Shown: positions 1 through 8,995 of the stretch, one piece after another
Numbering within the stretch: position 1 is the first letter of the stretch
How the letters are laid out: each line of letters starts with the position of its first letter
Assembly (NCBI RefSeq): GCF_900573885.1
Contig: NZ_UPSE01000363.1
Span: forward strand, 124,001 to 188,000
Direction of reading: 5' to 3'
Length of the DNA stretch: 64,000 nucleotides
DNA from: Pseudomonas viridiflava
GTDB lineage: Bacteria > Pseudomonadota > Gammaproteobacteria > Pseudomonadales > Pseudomonadaceae
Notes under the pieces: generated by a model
What the model was told of the DNA's origin: nothing
Databases searched by the model: none
What the model saw: only the letters and a program-made list of their open reading frames with translations
Program-made: the position numbers and the translations under genes

Positions 1-103
1 CGCCATCAACAAAGACGAAGAAGCGCCGATCTTCCAGGTTGCCGATTACGGTCTGGTTGCGGACTTGTTCGAAGCTGTACCGGAGCTGGAAAAGCTGGTT
101 TAA
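1..103 (+). CDS. etfA: Electron transfer flavoprotein alpha subunit, C-terminal end (partial)
   Basis: Only the last 33 codons are in the window, read from base 2 to the TAA at 101-103. The peptide ends in [15 protein letters not shown], the conserved carboxyl end of EtfA, where the alpha subunit binds FAD ([16 protein letters not shown] region). EtfA with EtfB passes electrons from acyl-CoA dehydrogenases to ETF-ubiquinone oxidoreductase. A strong terminator follows 20 bases after the stop, so it is the last gene of its operon. The rest lies left of the window. Confidence 0.9.
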   Translation, partial: AINKDEEAPIFQVADYGLVADLFEAVPELEKLV

Positions 104-122
104 CCCGCGCCTTCCGCCCAAT

Positions 123-152
123 AAAAAACCCGCTCACTGAGCGGGTTTTTTT
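123..152. terminator. Bidirectional rho-independent terminator
   Basis: CCCGCTC and GAGCGGG form a 7-bp stem with an ACT loop, with an A run on the left and a T run on the right. It sits between the converging etfA and alpha/beta hydrolase genes and can stop both. Confidence 0.9.
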
Positions 153-164
153 ATGCCTGACGCC

Positions 165-1094
165 TCAGCTTTTTACGCTATCCAGAAACGCCTGGTAGTG
201 CCCGGCGGTTTCTTCTGGCCGCTCGATCATCGGCACATGGCCGCAGTCTTTCATGATCACCACGGTTGGCTTTTTCAGCAGCGGTTTCATCACGTCGATG
301 CTCGACACATCCAGCACGCGATCCTTGTCGCCCCACAGCAGCAACGTCGGCGCCTGAATTTTTGGCAGCTCCGGCTCGAGCGGGATGTAACGCTCGCGCA
401 GGTGGCTGAACACTTTGTCGTTCTGCTCACTTCTGGCGCTCGCCTGCTCAGCCATGTAGCGCTGCAGGTTCTTCGGCATCGCTGGTGGCTCGACGAACAC
501 GAAGGCCACCAGCTTGGCGAAGCTTTCAGCGTCACGCGCGACCAGCGGGTTCGGCTCGCCGCGTTCGAGCATTTCGTACAGCTCGCTTTTCTTCGGTGAG
601 GTGATGCCGGCATTGTCCAGCAGGCCCACAGAGAGCACTTCATCCGGGTGGCGCGCGGCATACAGCGCGGCGATTTGGCCGCCCATGGAGTTGCCAATCA
701 CGTGCAGTTTTTTCAGGCCCAGGGTGTTTACGAAAGCGGCGACGCGTTCGGCTTGGGTGCCCACGTCGTAGCTGGCATTCGGTTTGCTGCTATCGCCGAA
801 GCCGGGCAGGTCGATGGCGATCACCTGATAGCGCTTGGTAAAGAATTTGGCGAAGCGCAGCCAGTTGTCTTTGTTGGCGCCGAAACCGTGAATCATCAGG
901 ATGGTTTCGCCGTCGGCGGGGCCGCCCTGGTAATAGTGGATGCTCAGGTCGCCGACCATGGTCTGCTCGCTGCTCAGCCCGGCCATTTGCCGTTCGGCAA
1001 ATTGAGCCGTGGCCATCAGGGTGGCGGGGGAGAAGTACAGCAACGCGGCAATTGCTGCCACGCAGATCGCAAACCCAACGAGTAGTTTTTTCAT
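165..1094 (-). CDS. Alpha/beta-fold hydrolase, membrane-anchored or exported (lipase/esterase-like)
   Basis: The 309-residue protein starts with a lysine pair and a hydrophobic segment (residues 5-27) that reads as a signal anchor or uncleaved signal peptide. The hydrolase fold follows: HGFGANKDNW oxyanion-loop motif near 69, nucleophile elbow GNSMGG with Ser136, acid Asp258 in WGDKD, and His286 in CGHVP. This triad and the cap region between 160 and 245 are typical of lipolytic enzymes and acyl-hydrolases acting at the cell envelope. The substrate cannot be told from sequence. It converges on etfA and is divergent from the binding-protein gene, so it is probably monocistronic. Confidence 0.85.
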   Translation of the reverse strand: MKKLLVGFAICVAAIAALLYFSPATLMATAQFAERQMAGLSSEQTMVGDLSIHYYQGGPADGETILMIHGFGANKDNWLRFAKFFTKRYQVIAIDLPGFGDSSKPNASYDVGTQAERVAAFVNTLGLKKLHVIGNSMGGQIAALYAARHPDEVLSVGLLDNAGITSPKKSELYEMLERGEPNPLVARDAESFAKLVAFVFVEPPAMPKNLQRYMAEQASARSEQNDKVFSHLRERYIPLEPELPKIQAPTLLLWGDKDRVLDVSSIDVMKPLLKKPTVVIMKDCGHVPMIERPEETAGHYQAFLDSVKS

Positions 1095-1209
1095 GGACCG
1101 TCCTTATCGCCAATAATTATTTCAATTCGTCTAAGCTAGCATGACGCTGTGTGTGGTCGGCACACCAGGCCGCCACTCCCAACCAACGTTCAGTTCGGGA
1201 AACCCGCTG

Positions 1210-2028
1210 ATGCAGATACGCCACCTTATCGCGCTGTTGTTGCTGCTCGCCGGTTTGCCAGGCTTGAGCGCCGCTGCTGGAAAGTGTGAGCGCCTGGTGG
1301 CGACCGGCAACCCCGAATACCCTCCTTATTTATGGCGCGACCCGGCCAACCCCAAACAGCTGATAGGCGCCAACGCTGACTTGCTCAAGCAACTGGGCAA
1401 AGAACTCAATCTCACCATTGATGTGATCTACACCGGGCCCTGGTCGCGCGCGCAGGAAGAAGTGCGCACCGGCCGGGTCGACATGATTGCCGGCGCCTTC
1501 CTCACCCTGTCGCGCCTTGAAACCATGGATTACATCCACCCCGCATTTCTGGAAACCGCCAGTGTGGTGTGGGTCAAACGCGGCAAAGGCTTCCCCTATG
1601 CGCAGTGGGACGACCTGCGCCTGCACACCGGCGGCACGCTGGTTAACAACAGCTTCGGCCAGGCTTTCGATCACTACGCCAAAGACAACCTCAGCCTGGA
1701 AACCGTACCGAGCCTTACCCAGGCGTACCAAAAACTGCTGCTGGAACGTACCGACTACGTGTTGTATGAGCGTTACCCAGGCCTCGCCCTGGCCGAAACC
1801 CTGGGCATGGCCGCCGACCTCGAAGCCCTTGAACCGCCCATTTCCAGCGAAGGCCTGTACCTGACGTTGTCATTCAACTCGGCTTGCAACGAGCCGTGGC
1901 TGCGCGGACAACTGGCAAAAAAAATGACAGAATTGGCCGCCTCTGGTGCCCCGCAAGCCTTGTTGCAACGCAATCTCGAGCGTTGGAAAGAGCAGCAACT
2001 GCAGCCGGCGACTCCCTCGAAACAGTAG
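1210..2028 (+). CDS. Periplasmic solute-binding protein, family 3 (transporter substrate-binding domain)
   Basis: An ATG at 1210 gives a clean signal peptide (MQIRHLIALLLLLAGLPGLSA), whereas the longer frame from 1141 adds 23 residues that would mask it. The mature domain opens with GNPEYPPYLW and continues with GANADLLKQLGKELNL, the two-lobed family 3 solute-binding fold used for amino acids and related polar ligands. No permease or ATPase lies beside it, so it may feed a transporter elsewhere or act as a sensory binding protein. Only 9 bases separate it from the lipoprotein gene downstream, so the two are probably co-transcribed. Confidence 0.8.
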   Translation: MQIRHLIALLLLLAGLPGLSAAAGKCERLVATGNPEYPPYLWRDPANPKQLIGANADLLKQLGKELNLTIDVIYTGPWSRAQEEVRTGRVDMIAGAFLTLSRLETMDYIHPAFLETASVVWVKRGKGFPYAQWDDLRLHTGGTLVNNSFGQAFDHYAKDNLSLETVPSLTQAYQKLLLERTDYVLYERYPGLALAETLGMAADLEALEPPISSEGLYLTLSFNSACNEPWLRGQLAKKMTELAASGAPQALLQRNLERWKEQQLQPATPSKQ

Positions 2029-2037
2029 GAATTTTTT

Positions 2038-2394
2038 GTGATTCATAGACGCACACTGGCAATCGGCCTCGCCCTCGTGGCACTTGCCGGTTGTACCAAA
2101 GACCCCGCGCCGATCGAACAAATGCGCCTGACTGAAGAGGCTGTCGCGCAAGCCAAGGCAGTGGGTGCCGACGAGCAGATTGCCGAGATGGTCCTGGCCG
2201 AGCAAAAGCTGGCCCGGGCGCAGAAAAACATGAACGAGCAAGACTTCAAACGCGCGCGCATGTTCGCCGAACAGGCTGAACTGGATGCGCGCCTGGCTGA
2301 AGGCCGCGTGCTCACCAGCAAAAGTGAAAAGCAGTTGGCTGACTTGAACGCCCGCATCAAACGTCTGCACAAGCAACTGGGGGCGATGCAATGA
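2038..2394 (+). CDS. DUF4398 outer-envelope lipoprotein
   Basis: A GTG start is preceded by AGGA. The 118-residue product has a lipobox (LAGC, Cys19) and then a helical, Glu/Ala/Lys-rich body predicted as coiled coil (residues 25-115), as in DUF4398 proteins. Its stop overlaps the start of the OmpA-like gene by 4 bases (ATGA), so the two are translationally coupled and probably work together in anchoring or organising the envelope. The role is unproven in the family. Confidence 0.8.
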   Translation: MIHRRTLAIGLALVALAGCTKDPAPIEQMRLTEEAVAQAKAVGADEQIAEMVLAEQKLARAQKNMNEQDFKRARMFAEQAELDARLAEGRVLTSKSEKQLADLNARIKRLHKQLGAMQ

Positions 2395-3200
2395 GCCCGC
2401 TTGTCTCCCGCTTGTCCGTGGCGGCGCTGGCCGCCTTGCTATTGACCGGCTGCGCTACCGAGCCGGACGCCGAGCACAGCCTCGAAGCGGCCCGCGACAG
2501 CTTTCAGAAAATCAAAGAGAACCCCGACGCCTTGCGTTATGCGCCACGCGACGTCATTCGCGCTGGCGATTCGTTGTCGCGCGCCGATCGCCTGTCAACG
2601 TACTGGGGCAGTGACGCCGACGTTGAGCACTACGCCTACCTGAGCCAGCGCTACAGCGCGATTGCCGCCGAACACACCAAGCTGAGCTTCAATCAGGAGA
2701 AGCAAGCCAAGCTGCAACTGGACATTGAGCGCCTGCAACTGAACCTGCGCGAAGCCAAACTGGTCAGCGTGCAGCAGCAGGGCAAATGGCTGGAAGAACA
2801 GATCAACCTTGCCGCCACGGAAACCGACCGTGGGCTGGTGCTGACCCTGGGCGACGTGCTGTTCGACGCCAGCGTTGCCGAGCTGAAGCCAGCCGCCAAC
2901 CGCACGTTGCTCAAGCTGGTGCAATTCCTTCAGCTCAACCCACGCCGTGTGGTGCGGGTTGAGGGCTACACCGACACCCGTGGCAGCCGCGAGGAAAACC
3001 TCGAACTGTCCAAAGCGCGTGCGCAAGCGGTAGCCGATACCCTGATTGACCTCGGTATCGACGAGAAACGGATTCAGGCCGTGGGCTACGGTGCCGATTT
3101 CCCGGTTACCGAAAATGCCTCGGCGCGTGGCCGTGCGCAGAACCGTCGGGTGGAAATCGTGTTCTCCGACGACCAGGGCAAGCTGGGTTCGGATCGGTAG
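2391..3200 (+). CDS. OmpA-family lipoprotein (DUF4398 plus OmpA peptidoglycan-binding domain)
   Basis: The 269-residue protein has a lipobox (LLTGC, Cys21), a helical DUF4398-like segment (30-140) and a C-terminal OmpA-like domain (about 150-262). The latter carries the GYTDTRGSREENLELSKARA signature and the terminal NRRVEIVF. The OmpA domain binds diaminopimelate in peptidoglycan, so the protein should tether the outer membrane to the wall. The shared helical domain with the preceding lipoprotein suggests the pair arose by duplication followed by domain fusion. A terminator follows directly. Confidence 0.88.
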   Translation: MSPLVSRLSVAALAALLLTGCATEPDAEHSLEAARDSFQKIKENPDALRYAPRDVIRAGDSLSRADRLSTYWGSDADVEHYAYLSQRYSAIAAEHTKLSFNQEKQAKLQLDIERLQLNLREAKLVSVQQQGKWLEEQINLAATETDRGLVLTLGDVLFDASVAELKPAANRTLLKLVQFLQLNPRRVVRVEGYTDTRGSREENLELSKARAQAVADTLIDLGIDEKRIQAVGYGADFPVTENASARGRAQNRRVEIVFSDDQGKLGSDR

Positions 3201-3216
3201 GCGTCAGCCGAAACAG

Positions 3217-3252
3217 AAGCCCCGGTCGTCCAGTACGCCGGGGCTTTTTTGT
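3217..3252 (+). terminator. Rho-independent terminator of the DUF4398-OmpA operon
   Basis: AAGCCCCGG (3217-3225) pairs with CCGGGGCTT (3238-3246), followed by a run of six T. It lies 17 bases after the OmpA-like stop codon. Confidence 0.9.
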
Positions 3253-3403
3253 GGGCGCCCGTTGAGCTTCGCTGCGCTCAACAAACCCGCCACGCCGCTC
3301 CCTCCCTGTTCTGTACGCAAAACAAAATCTGCAACTGTGCCGGTTCAGTTCTAAACTGTTTCGCTACTGTATCGGTGTTCACGCTCAATCAGGGAAAGCC
3401 GCC

Positions 3404-4843
3404 ATGACCAGTCTGTTGCTCTATCAACGTATCGCCCAGCAATTGGCCGAAGATATCCGCCGTGGCGTGTATCAACCGGGCGAGCGTGTGCCGTCGGTAC
3501 GCAAGATGAGTTCACAGCTGAACGTCAGCCACGCCACCGTGTTGCAGGCGTACGCCAACCTTGAAGACCAGGGCCTGATCCGCGCCCGTCCGCAGTCGGG
3601 CTTCTACGTTCACCAGACGCCGGCGCTGACCGCCGCCACGCCCGACATCGCGCGAGTGGAGCGCCCCGGGCTGGTTACGCGCAGCAGCATCATCAATCAG
3701 GTGCTGACCGAGGCCCGTCGTGAAGGGGTTTTTCCATTTGGCGCGGCAGTGCCCCATGTGGATTACCTGCCAGTGCGCGCCCTGCATCAGCAGCTTGCCA
3801 AGGTGACGCGCTTTCACAGCCCGCGCGCCTTTAGCTACATGTTCAGCCCAGGCTTCGAGCCGCTGCGCCGTCAGGTGGCGATTCGCATGCGCGACGCCGG
3901 TGTGGTCGTAGACCCGGCGGAAGTGGTGATCACCCACGGCTGCGTCGATGCCCTGCAGATGTCACTGCGCGTGCTGACCAAGCCCGGCGACCTGATCGCC
4001 ACCGAATCGCCCACCTACTACGGCTTGCTGCAGCTGGCCGATCTGCTGGGCCTGAAAGTGATCGAAATTCCCAGCGACCCCACCACCGGCATCAGCCTGG
4101 AAGCCCTGCAACTGGCGGCCAGCCAATGGCCGATCAAAGCGCTGGTGCTCACGGCGCGGCTGAGCAATCCGCTGGGCGGCACCATTCCGGAAGACCGGCA
4201 GAAACAACTGCTGCGCCAGGCCCGCGAGTTCGATTTCCATATTGTCGAAGACGATATCTACGGTGAACTGCTGTTCGAGCAAGGTCCGACCAAGGCGTTG
4301 AAATCCCACGACCGGGAAGGCCGCGTGCTGTATTGCTCGAGCTTCTCCAAAACCTTGTCGCCGGGCGTGCGCGTGGGCTGGATTGTCGCCAGCAAATACC
4401 AGGACGACATTCAGCGCCTGCAAACCTTCACCACCCACTCGGCGTGCAGCGTCACGCAAATGGGCGTGGCGGCCTACCTGGAAAATGGCGGTTACGACCG
4501 CCACCTGCGCTACATCCGCCACGAGTACCGGAAAAACCTCAGCGCGTTCCAGCTCGCCGTGCAGCAGTACTTCCCTGAAGGCACACAGATCACGCGGCCC
4601 AAAGGCGGTTTTATTTTGTGGGTCAGCCTGCCGCGCCGGGTCAATACCAAAGACCTGCACGTTCGGGCGTTGCAGCAGGGCATCAGTATTGCGCCTGGGC
4701 TGATCTTTAGTAACACCGAGCAGTTCAACCACTGCGTGCGGTTGAACTGTGGCATTCCGTGGAACCGTGAGTCGGAGCGGGCTTTAATGACCCTCGGGAT
4801 GTTAGCGAATCAGCTTTGCCAAGAGACGCCGAGTCTGCTATAA
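3404..4843 (+). CDS. MocR-type regulator: GntR winged helix fused to class I aminotransferase-like domain
   Basis: The 479-residue protein has an N-terminal GntR winged-helix domain (residues 5-72, PGERVPSVRKMS...NVSHATVLQAY) and a fold-type I PLP domain (110-470). The PLP lysine is Lys316 in SSFSKTLSPG, with VEDDIY (Asp283/284) for the cofactor ring and SNPLGG near 254. Such fusions usually sense PLP or an amino acid and act on DNA rather than catalyse a transamination. The target is not shown by context: neighbours on both sides belong to other units. It is probably autoregulated. Confidence 0.88.
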   Translation: MTSLLLYQRIAQQLAEDIRRGVYQPGERVPSVRKMSSQLNVSHATVLQAYANLEDQGLIRARPQSGFYVHQTPALTAATPDIARVERPGLVTRSSIINQVLTEARREGVFPFGAAVPHVDYLPVRALHQQLAKVTRFHSPRAFSYMFSPGFEPLRRQVAIRMRDAGVVVDPAEVVITHGCVDALQMSLRVLTKPGDLIATESPTYYGLLQLADLLGLKVIEIPSDPTTGISLEALQLAASQWPIKALVLTARLSNPLGGTIPEDRQKQLLRQAREFDFHIVEDDIYGELLFEQGPTKALKSHDREGRVLYCSSFSKTLSPGVRVGWIVASKYQDDIQRLQTFTTHSACSVTQMGVAAYLENGGYDRHLRYIRHEYRKNLSAFQLAVQQYFPEGTQITRPKGGFILWVSLPRRVNTKDLHVRALQQGISIAPGLIFSNTEQFNHCVRLNCGIPWNRESERALMTLGMLANQLCQETPSLL

Positions 4844-4852
4844 CTCGCGCGC

Positions 4853-4966
4853 CGCTCGGAATTCTGGATCCCGAATCGTCGGATGCCCGCCTTCGCGACG
4901 ATGACGAAGGTATTGGAATTTTCACGGTCATCCCCGCGAAAGCGGGGATCCAGAATCTCGGCACTG
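4853..4966. repeat. Dispersed palindromic repeat, ATCCCCGCGAAAGCGGGGAT family
   Basis: A left half (GGAATTCTGGATCCCGAATC) and a right half (TCATCCCCGCGAAAGCGGGG ATCCAGAATC) form an imperfect inverted repeat of about 100 bp. Related copies lie at 25812-25915, 26012-26072 and 58750-58790. Confidence 0.75.
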
Positions 4967-5057
4967 TTCACTTTTTTATAATTTCTCCAAATCGCTTAAC
5001 CCCACCCGCCAAACCCCTCCGTCTACCTGAGCGAATGGACCCCCAGGAGACACCCGC

Positions 5058-6803
5058 ATGGCTCACTATCTCGCTCTATCCCGTTTGCCCCTCATCTACG
5101 GTTTTGCCGGTGGCCTGGCCATCACACTCAGTGCGTGCTCGGTCAAGGAAGCCGACTCGGTTACCGCCCAGGCGCCCGTGGCGCCGGCGCCGATTACCTA
5201 TTCCCGTGATGCGCTGGCCGAGCAAACCGCGCCGGCCGAGGCGAAGAAGGTCGAGCCCACTGCCAGTTATGCAGCGGTTGCCGGCATGGTCAAACCGAGC
5301 CAGCGCATGGCCGCGCCGCCGGCTGCCGATGCGCCATCGCCGTATTATCAAGACGCCAACCGCGAGCAATACCAGAAGCTCGCTGACAACCCGATCCACG
5401 CCGTCGCCCAAGACCCGGTATCTACCTTCAGCATCGACGTCGACACCGGCAGTTATGCCAACGTGCGGCGTTTCCTCAATCGAGGCCAACTGCCGCCGGA
5501 AGAGGCGGTGCGCCTGGAAGAGTTGGTGAATTACTTTCCCTACAGCTATCCACCGGCCAGCGGCGACACGCCATTTGGCGTTAGCACCGAACTGGCGGTT
5601 ACGCCGTGGAATGCCAATAGCCGTCTGCTGAAAGTGGCGATAAAAGCCTCCGACCTGCAAAGCCAGGCCATGCCGCCAGCCAACCTGGTGTTTCTGGTCG
5701 ATGTGTCCGGTTCCATGGACCGCCCCGACGGCCTGCCGCTGGTACAAAGCACCTTGAAACTGTTGGTCGATCAGTTGCGCGCCGAAGATAAAGTGTCGCT
5801 GGTGGTTTATGCCGGTGATTCGAGCGTGGTGCTGGCGCCGACGTCGGGCAGCGAAAAGGCCAAAATTCGCGCCGCCATCGACCAGTTGCAAGCCGGAGGT
5901 TCGACGGCAGGGGAGTCGGGCATTCAGTTGGCCTATCAACAAGCGCAGCAAGGCTTCGTGGCGAATGGCATCAACCGCATTCTGTTGGCCACCGATGGCG
6001 ACTTCAACGTTGGTATCAGCGACTTCGACAGCCTGAAAAAGCTCGCCGAAGACAAGCGCAAAACCGGCGTATCACTGACCACCCTCGGCTTTGGCACCGA
6101 CAACTACAACGAGCAATTGATGGAGCAATTGGCCGATGCCGGCAACGGCAACTACGCCTACATCGACAACCTGCGCGAGGCCCGCAAGGTGCTGGTGCAA
6201 CAGCTCAGCTCCACCCTGATGACCGTGGCCAAGGACGTGAAAATTCAGGTGGAATTCAACCCCGCGCAAGTCAGCGAATACCGCCTGCTGGGTTACGAGA
6301 ACCGCGCCCTCAAGCGTGAAGACTTCAGCAACGACAAGGTCGATGCCGGCGAAATCGGCGCGGGCCACACCGTCACCGCCCTGTATGAAGTTGTACCGGC
6401 CGGCAATAAAGGCTGGCTGGAACCGCTGCGCTATCAGGAACCGTCGAGCAAACGCGCTGCCTCCAGCGAAATGGCGATGGTGCGTATCCGCTACAAAGCG
6501 CCCGAGCACAGCCAAAGCCGTTTGCTCGAGGTGCCGATCGCCGCGGGCGAAAAGGCCCCTGCCATTGCCCAGGCCAGCGCCGACTTGCGCTTTGCTGCGG
6601 CGGTCGCGGCCTTTGCGCAACAACTCAAGGGCGGCACATTCACCCAAGGCTTCGATCTGGCCGCCAGCGCCGAACTGGCCCGTGGCGCCAAGGGCGACGA
6701 CCGCTTTGGTCTGCGTGCCGAGTTCGTGCAACTGGTGGAACTGGCGCAGAGCCTGCAAACTGCCGCCATTCCTTCTCCCAAAACCCTGGCCAAGGTCGAC
6801 TAG
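5058..6803 (+). CDS. Von Willebrand factor type A lipoprotein (YfbK-like)
   Basis: The start has a good ribosome site (AGGAG). The 581-residue protein has a lipobox (TLSAC, Cys27), a Pro/Ala-rich linker, a YfbK-type N-terminal region (SIDVDTGSYANVRRFL near 125), a VWA domain with the MIDAS motif DVSGSMD at 215-221, and a C-terminal DUF3520-like region. VWA domains bind protein partners through a metal ion, so this is probably a surface or periplasmic adaptor. The next gene, a sigma factor, starts one base after its stop. Together with the anti-sigma this suggests an envelope-sensing operon. The ligand is unknown. Confidence 0.88.
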   Translation: MAHYLALSRLPLIYGFAGGLAITLSACSVKEADSVTAQAPVAPAPITYSRDALAEQTAPAEAKKVEPTASYAAVAGMVKPSQRMAAPPAADAPSPYYQDANREQYQKLADNPIHAVAQDPVSTFSIDVDTGSYANVRRFLNRGQLPPEEAVRLEELVNYFPYSYPPASGDTPFGVSTELAVTPWNANSRLLKVAIKASDLQSQAMPPANLVFLVDVSGSMDRPDGLPLVQSTLKLLVDQLRAEDKVSLVVYAGDSSVVLAPTSGSEKAKIRAAIDQLQAGGSTAGESGIQLAYQQAQQGFVANGINRILLATDGDFNVGISDFDSLKKLAEDKRKTGVSLTTLGFGTDNYNEQLMEQLADAGNGNYAYIDNLREARKVLVQQLSSTLMTVAKDVKIQVEFNPAQVSEYRLLGYENRALKREDFSNDKVDAGEIGAGHTVTALYEVVPAGNKGWLEPLRYQEPSSKRAASSEMAMVRIRYKAPEHSQSRLLEVPIAAGEKAPAIAQASADLRFAAAVAAFAQQLKGGTFTQGFDLAASAELARGAKGDDRFGLRAEFVQLVELAQSLQTAAIPSPKTLAKVD

Positions 6804-6804
6804 C

Positions 6805-7416
6805 GTGACAGCCGCTCCTTTACCTGAGACTTCTGTTTTCGGCCATGCCGTTGGCGACGCGGAGCTGTTGCGTCGCTATCGGCAGGGCGATAGCCAGGCG
6901 TTCGCTGAGCTGTATGCCCGGCATCGCCTGGGCCTGTTCCGTTTTCTGTGCGGCTTATGCGGCGATTCTGCAATTGCCGAGGAAGTGTTCCAGGAAACCT
7001 GGATGAGCCTGATCCGCAGCGAGTCGCAGCAGCGCGAGGCGGTGCAGTTCAGCACGTGGCTGTACCAGATCGCCCGCAATCGTTTGATCGACTACTGGCG
7101 CAAGCACGGCAAGCGCCAGTATCTGCACGACGAATACGACGAACAGCTGCACGCCGAAGCCGATCACCAGCCCAACCCGGAGCAGCAGCTCAGCCTGACC
7201 CGTGATCAACAGCGCCTGCAGGCGGCGCTGGATGATCTGCCGGCTGAGCAGCGTGAGGTGTTCCTGCTGCGCGCCCATGGCGACATGGACGTCAGCGAAA
7301 TTGCGACCCTGACCCAAACCCCGGCGGAGACCGTGAAAAGCCGCCTGCGCTATGCCCTGAGCAAGTTACGACGGTTGCTGACGGACCCGGCCACCGCCGA
7401 CGAGGTATCCCTATGA
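6805..7416 (+). CDS. ECF-like RNA polymerase sigma factor
   Basis: The chosen start is the GTG at 6805, one base after the VWA stop. It gives 203 residues beginning MTAAPLPETSVFG. Region 2 (about 20-95) contains FAELYARHRLGLFRFL and FSTWLYQIARNRLIDYWR. Region 4 (about 135-190) contains LDDLPAEQREVFLLRAHGD and the helix-turn-helix SEIATLTQTPAETVKSRL. The first reading frame 163 codons longer is only the VWA gene in another frame. Its last 4 bases overlap the next gene (ATGA), a membrane protein that is the likely anti-sigma. Confidence 0.92.
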   Translation: MTAAPLPETSVFGHAVGDAELLRRYRQGDSQAFAELYARHRLGLFRFLCGLCGDSAIAEEVFQETWMSLIRSESQQREAVQFSTWLYQIARNRLIDYWRKHGKRQYLHDEYDEQLHAEADHQPNPEQQLSLTRDQQRLQAALDDLPAEQREVFLLRAHGDMDVSEIATLTQTPAETVKSRLRYALSKLRRLLTDPATADEVSL

Positions 7417-8183
7417 CACACGAACCGCGTGACAGCGCCGAGCTGGAGCAGGCGATGCTCGAGCATTACCGCCGCCACAGCGAGCAAGCGCCGCCCCCTG
7501 ATATGGATGCGCGCATTCTGGCTGCCGCCCAGGCTCAAGCCGCCGCCTACAAGCGGGCGCCTGCCAAGCAGCCGGTGCTGAGTCGCCTGCAGGGCTGGTT
7601 ATTCGGCGGTAGCCAGCGCGCCCGTTGGTCGATGGCGTTTGCCAGCATCGCCACGCTGGGCATTGGCGTGGGGTTGGCAACACACACTATGGAGCGTGCG
7701 CCAGAGCAGCAATACGATGCGGCACCGATCACCTTGTCGATGCCGGCGCCTGCACCGACCATCGCCCCGCAAGCCGAAGCCGTCGACCCCGACGCCTTTT
7801 ATGCCGCCGAGCCGCAAGCCGAGAAAAAAGCCAGCGTGAAGGAGCGCGCCGCCGCCCGGCCGGAAATGCGCAAGCCGGCGCCGGCGGTCATCAGCGGCCA
7901 GCTCAATGAGCAATTGGGTAAAGCCGAAGCCGAAGCCGTGCCGTCTGCGCCTGCAGCGCCGTTTGGCGACGCCGCGCCAAAGGCTTCCGCGCCGGTACTG
8001 GCTGACAAGGCGAGCCGTGATGATGCGCAGCTGAACCGCGAACTGGAGCAGATTCTGCAGCTTCAGCGCAGCGGCGAGGGCGAGCAGGCAGAGCAACAAT
8101 TGCAGGCGCTGCAACAGCGCTACCCGCAGCAGGATGTGCGCAAGCAATTGCAACATTTGCAGCAGTTGCGTGGTCAGCAGTAA
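7413..8183 (+). CDS. Putative membrane anti-sigma factor
   Basis: This 256-residue protein is translationally coupled to the sigma gene. Residues 1-70 would be cytosolic and could bind the sigma factor. A single membrane segment (WSMAFASIATLGIGVGLA, about 72-89) follows, then a long Ala/Pro-rich periplasmic stretch and a C-terminal Gln/Leu-rich coiled coil (205-256). No zinc anti-sigma HxxxCxxC motif is visible, so assignment rests on position and topology. It may respond to the co-encoded VWA lipoprotein. Confidence 0.7.
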   Translation: MTHEPRDSAELEQAMLEHYRRHSEQAPPPDMDARILAAAQAQAAAYKRAPAKQPVLSRLQGWLFGGSQRARWSMAFASIATLGIGVGLATHTMERAPEQQYDAAPITLSMPAPAPTIAPQAEAVDPDAFYAAEPQAEKKASVKERAAARPEMRKPAPAVISGQLNEQLGKAEAEAVPSAPAAPFGDAAPKASAPVLADKASRDDAQLNRELEQILQLQRSGEGEQAEQQLQALQQRYPQQDVRKQLQHLQQLRGQQ

Positions 8184-8277
8184 GAGGGCAGTGGTTACAT
8201 CCTGCCCGCAATGCACGCTTGCCAGGGACGGCTGAGCGCGCGAGCATGTTGGCCTCTGCCGAGTTCGACCCGTAACC

Positions 8278-8931
8278 ATGATGTCTATCCGATCACTTGG
8301 ATTGTTGCTCGCTCTGCTGGTAATCAGCGCCTGCGACAAAGATCCAACCCCGCCCAAAGCGCCGCCTGCGCCACAGGTTCCGGCCGTTTCTCAGCCTGAG
8401 CCAACGGCTCAAGCGGCCAAGCCTGCGGCGCCCGCTGCGAGCAAACCGTCCACGGTCAAACCGCTGGAACCGCTGATTGAAAGTACGCTTGAGCCGTTAC
8501 CGGAAAAGCCAGCCGCCGCAACGGCTGACAAGCAGCTTGATGCGCCCGTCACGCCCAAGAAAGTGACCGTCAAACCGCCTCAGCCGCCGGACAAGATCCA
8601 GCGCTTGCAGACAAACAAGCCGCAAACGGCGGCACAGAAGAAGGCCAGCGCTGCGGTCAAGAAAACCGAGGTGCCGAAAGCCAAGCTGGACTTGCGTTTG
8701 CCCAAAGACCTGGTCAAAAACCTGGAGCCAAAAGTAGCCGTAACGCCGGGTGCCAGCCCTGCGCCGAGCAAAACCGCTGATCCTGCATTGCTGCCACAGA
8801 TGTTTGCCGACAAGCCGGGCGATGTGAGTCCGTTCGAGGTGGGTGGACGGGTCATTACCAACGAGCGCACCCGCGATCAGGACGAAGGCATGTTCGACGG
8901 CGCCGAGTTGCAGTTCAAGTTCCGCCACTGA
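8278..8931 (+). CDS. Proline/lysine-rich lipoprotein of unknown function
   Basis: The 217-residue product starts at one of two adjacent ATG codons. It has a lipobox (VISAC, Cys19) and then about 130 residues of low-complexity Pro/Ala/Lys sequence that should be extended and span the periplasm. The compact C-terminus (PFEVGGRVITNE...GMFDGAELQFKF) looks like a small conserved module. Low-complexity tracts of this kind are often misnamed as IF-2-like. It follows the anti-sigma gene by 94 bases and could belong to the same unit. A terminator comes immediately after. Confidence 0.65.
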   Translation: MMSIRSLGLLLALLVISACDKDPTPPKAPPAPQVPAVSQPEPTAQAAKPAAPAASKPSTVKPLEPLIESTLEPLPEKPAAATADKQLDAPVTPKKVTVKPPQPPDKIQRLQTNKPQTAAQKKASAAVKKTEVPKAKLDLRLPKDLVKNLEPKVAVTPGASPAPSKTADPALLPQMFADKPGDVSPFEVGGRVITNERTRDQDEGMFDGAELQFKFRH

Positions 8932-8950
8932 AAAGGGTTTTGTAAAAAAA

Positions 8951-8981
8951 GGCGGCGCCTTGATGGCGCCGCTTTTTTTTG
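8951..8981. terminator. Bidirectional terminator
   Basis: GCGGCGCC (8952-8959) pairs with GGCGCCGC (8965-8972), flanked by seven A on the left and eight T on the right. It separates the converging lipoprotein and DUF2062 genes. Confidence 0.93.
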
Positions 8982-8995
8982 CCTGGTGTACCTGA

